Shown piece by piece: positions 5,529-6,685 of a stretch of 6,685 nucleotides of DNA. The notes under the pieces are model-generated. The model made no database searches. It was not told the origin of the DNA and saw only the letters and a program-made list of their open reading frames with translations. Made by a program: the position numbers and the translations under genes. The stretch covers positions 1 through 6,685 of the forward strand of contig CANDLP010000136.1 of NCBI GenBank assembly GCA_947385505.1. Reading direction: 5' to 3'. The number at the start of each line of letters is the position of its first letter. Within the stretch, counting starts at the first letter, position 1. The stretch comes from an uncultured Clostridia bacterium. GTDB lineage: Bacteria; Bacillota; Clostridia; Oscillospirales; Ruminococcaceae.

Positions 5529-6189
5529 GGGATATATTTTTGATCTTGACGGTACTGTTTTAGACTCTATGGGCGTTTGGCACGATGTGGATATTGAGTT
5601 TCTGGGAAAAAGAGGATTACCGTTCAGCGAGGAGTATGCAAAAGCCATTTCTCATATGAAGCTGGAGCTTGCCGCCGAATACACGGTAAAGCTTTTCGGA
5701 TTAAAAGAAGAGCCGGGCGATATTATAAGGGAATGGCTGAATATGGCGGAATACGCGTTCATACATAAAGTTGGGCTAAAGCCTTATGCAAAGGAGCTTC
5801 TGGAGCTGCTGCACAGGCTCGGCATACCTGCCGCGGCCGCCACTACAAGCAGCCGTTCACTTTATCGTCCCGCGCTTCGGCGCAACGGGATCATAGAATA
5901 TTTTGACGCTTTTTCAGACGCGGAAAGCGCGGAAAAGGGGAAGGAAAGTCCCGAAATTTTCTTGCGGGCGGCGGAAATGTTGAGGGCGGAAGCAAAAGAT
6001 TGCATTGTTTTCGAGGATACGCCCGAAGCGATAAGAACGGCGAAAAGGGCGGGGTTTACTGTAGCGGCTGTAGTTGAAAAAGGGAAATCGGGCAGCGCTG
6101 AGATTCAGGATACGGCGGATATTGTGATTGAAGACTTTTTTGGGGTTTTCAAAGAGCTGCGGCAGGAAGCGGCGGTATTAACCGATTAA
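5518..6189 (+). CDS. HAD-superfamily phosphatase/phosphomutase-like hydrolase
   Basis: HAD hydrolases transfer phosphoryl groups through an Asp-phosphate intermediate. In these 223 residues motif I is FDLDGT (nucleophile D9, acid/base D11), motif II is the TTSS stretch at 109-112, the motif III Lys is probably K142 in KGKESPEIF, and motif IV is FEDTPEA (E166, D167). An alpha-helical cap (about 15-85) lies between motifs I and II. This is the subfamily I layout shared by phosphoglycolate phosphatase and beta-phosphoglucomutase. The substrate is not determined. The ATG overlaps the end of thiN by 11 bp and AAAGGGG lies 12 nt upstream, so translational coupling is likely. A role in dephosphorylating a thiamine phosphate ester is possible from context only. 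No terminator follows directly; the hairpin-rich element begins 15 bp after the stop. Confidence 0.9.
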   Translation: MIYKGYIFDLDGTVLDSMGVWHDVDIEFLGKRGLPFSEEYAKAISHMKLELAAEYTVKLFGLKEEPGDIIREWLNMAEYAFIHKVGLKPYAKELLELLHRLGIPAAAATTSSRSLYRPALRRNGIIEYFDAFSDAESAEKGKESPEIFLRAAEMLRAEAKDCIVFEDTPEAIRTAKRAGFTVAAVVEKGKSGSAEIQDTADIVIEDFFGVFKELRQEAAVLTD

Positions 6190-6242
6190 AAAAAGAGAGA
6201 AAAAGCGGCGGAGCCGCCAATGTCTTTTTCAGCAATAAGCAG

Positions 6243-6409
6243 TTTTGCGAAGCAAAATTTCGGACGAAGTCCGAAAAGCGTTTGCGTGGAGACTGGTGCG
6301 AAGCAACAGTCTCTTGGGCTTATTTTTTTGCACTGCAAAAAGGAAGCAGGGTGTGGGACAAAGTCCCACGAAGTGAGCTATTTATACCTGCAAAGAAGCA
6401 GGCGAAGCC
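6243..6409. repeat. Cluster of short hairpins with GAA or AAA triloops
   Basis: Successive stems are TTTTGC-GAA-GCAAAA (6243-6257), TTTCGGAC-GAA-GTCCGAAA (6258-6276), and GAGACTG plus TGC-GAA-GCA plus CAGTCTC (6289-6313, one G-A mismatch). They continue with GTGGGAC-AAA-GTCCCAC (6353-6369) and GGC-GAA-GCC (6401-6409). The GCGAAGC core is known to form an unusually stable DNA mini-hairpin. Related stems occur in the thiN leader at 4630-4650 and 4738-4758. Confidence 0.75.
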
Positions 6410-6419
6410 GCCGCTTCGG

Positions 6420-6441
6420 GCGTTGACATCCTTGTCAGCGC
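6420..6441. repeat. Hairpin GCGTTGAC/GTCAGCGC
   Basis: GCGTTGAC (6420-6427) pairs with GTCAGCGC (6434-6441) with one wobble and a 6-base loop. Two smaller stems follow: GGACG/CGTCC (6445-6449 with 6461-6465) and TCCC/GGGA (6463-6466 with 6474-6477). They overlap, so they are alternative folds. Confidence 0.5.
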
Positions 6442-6486
6442 TCTGGACGTCGTAACTCCGCGTCCCTGCGAAAGGGAGCCGATATA

Positions 6487-6523
6487 ATAAATAAAGGGGC
6501 TTTTTTTCAGCCCCTTTATTTAT
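6487..6523. terminator. 15-bp hairpin, possible bidirectional terminator
   Basis: Arms 6487-6501 and 6509-6523 pair perfectly: AAATAAAGGGGCT on the left against AGCCCCTTTATTT on the right, with a T-rich 7-base loop. The GC core flanked by A/T is terminator-like, and its position downstream of the thiN operon fits, but there is no clean T tract after the stem on either strand. Confidence 0.45.
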
Positions 6524-6685
6524 ATCAGTGTATTCGGTGCTTTGCCCCGAACCCCGGTTCCTTTTTGCACTGCAAAAAGGAACCGAAAAAGACATTGGCG
6601 GCTTCGCCGCTCTTTTTTCTTTTTTACATATTATACTAGGCATTGTTTGAAAAATAAAAGTTGCACAAAAAGACAAAAAATGGTA

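Larger units (their letters stand above)
6325..6585. repeat. 21-bp near-palindrome present twice as a direct repeat
   Basis: The sequence at 6325-6345 recurs identically at 6562-6582. Its core, TTTTTGCA-C-TGCAAAAA, is a palindrome around one base. At the right copy the palindrome extends to 15-bp arms (6555-6569 with 6571-6585), beginning CGGTTCC. The right copy touches the inner end of the terminal inverted repeat. Confidence 0.75.
6205..6610. mobile_element. Putative non-coding element bounded by 26-bp terminal inverted repeats
   Basis: Positions 6205-6230 and 6585-6610 are reverse complements with one mismatch in 26. Each end is itself a small hairpin (GCGGC, 3-base loop, GCCGC). Outside the ends the flanks are purine-rich on the left and pyrimidine-rich on the right, so pairing continues imperfectly. 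The interior of about 350 bp has no credible gene. It is full of short inverted repeats, plus a near-palindrome present twice. The layout resembles a miniature inverted-repeat element, or alternatively a large structured 3' RNA for the thiN operon. No target-site duplication is clear because the flanks are low complexity. Confidence 0.5.

Noticed and set aside
6220..6426. Plus-strand 68-codon frame in the hairpin region
   Set aside because: It translates inverted repeats, has no ribosome binding site, and gives low-complexity Ser/Arg-rich sequence with no family resemblance.
6423..6488. TTGACA (6423) and TATAAT (6483) as a promoter
   Set aside because: They are 54 nt apart, the first is part of a hairpin, and neither has a partner box at correct spacing.
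6320..6676. Minus-strand 118-codon frame at the right end
   Set aside because: It runs across the palindromes and the hairpin at 6487-6523, and its composition is that of translated repeats. A TATAAT on this strand near 6634 lacks a good -35.

Overview
The window looks like chromosomal DNA of a low-GC, endospore-forming member of the Clostridia (inference). The grounds are adjacent spoIVB and spo0A genes, AT-rich spacers, AGGAGG-type ribosome binding sites, and a small Cys-rich DUF1540 protein. No rRNA or tRNA gene, CRISPR array, transposase or phage gene was seen.

Layout, left to right. Positions 2-403 hold the 3' end of a nitroreductase-family gene that begins outside the window. Overlapping its stop by 4 bp is the ruined 5' end of a radical SAM gene (400-549), which ends inside a perfect 14-bp hairpin. 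On the minus strand lie a 59-residue DUF1540 protein (648-827) and an unrecognised four-helix membrane protein (1055-1561) with a good sigma-A-type promoter at 1596-1624. Divergent from these is spoIVB (1733-2977), the forespore signalling protease of the sigma-K checkpoint. A 584-bp spacer follows, with a terminator candidate, a promoter candidate, a 5-codon reading frame and a 40-codon reading frame with a strong Shine-Dalgarno sequence. spo0A (3562-4356) comes next and ends in a textbook terminator.

The right half carries a probable two-gene operon: thiN (thiamine pyrophosphokinase, 4884-5528) overlaps a HAD-family phosphatase (5518-6189) by 11 bp. Its leader has a promoter candidate at 4570-4598 followed by two 108-bp tandem repeats with conserved hairpins. 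After the operon comes about 500 bp of non-coding DNA (6190-6685). It is bounded by 26-bp inverted repeats at 6205-6230 and 6585-6610 and packed with short hairpins, many with GAA or AAA loops.

The most notable point is Spo0A. Its DNA-binding half is highly conserved, but residue 56, where the phosphorylated Asp should be, is Glu, and several other receiver signature residues are also changed. SpoIVB keeps its full catalytic triad. The master regulator may therefore be uncoupled from ordinary phosphorelay control while a downstream sporulation checkpoint remains intact (inference). Other points worth checking are the thiN leader repeats, the small reading frames upstream of spo0A, and the hairpin element at the right end.
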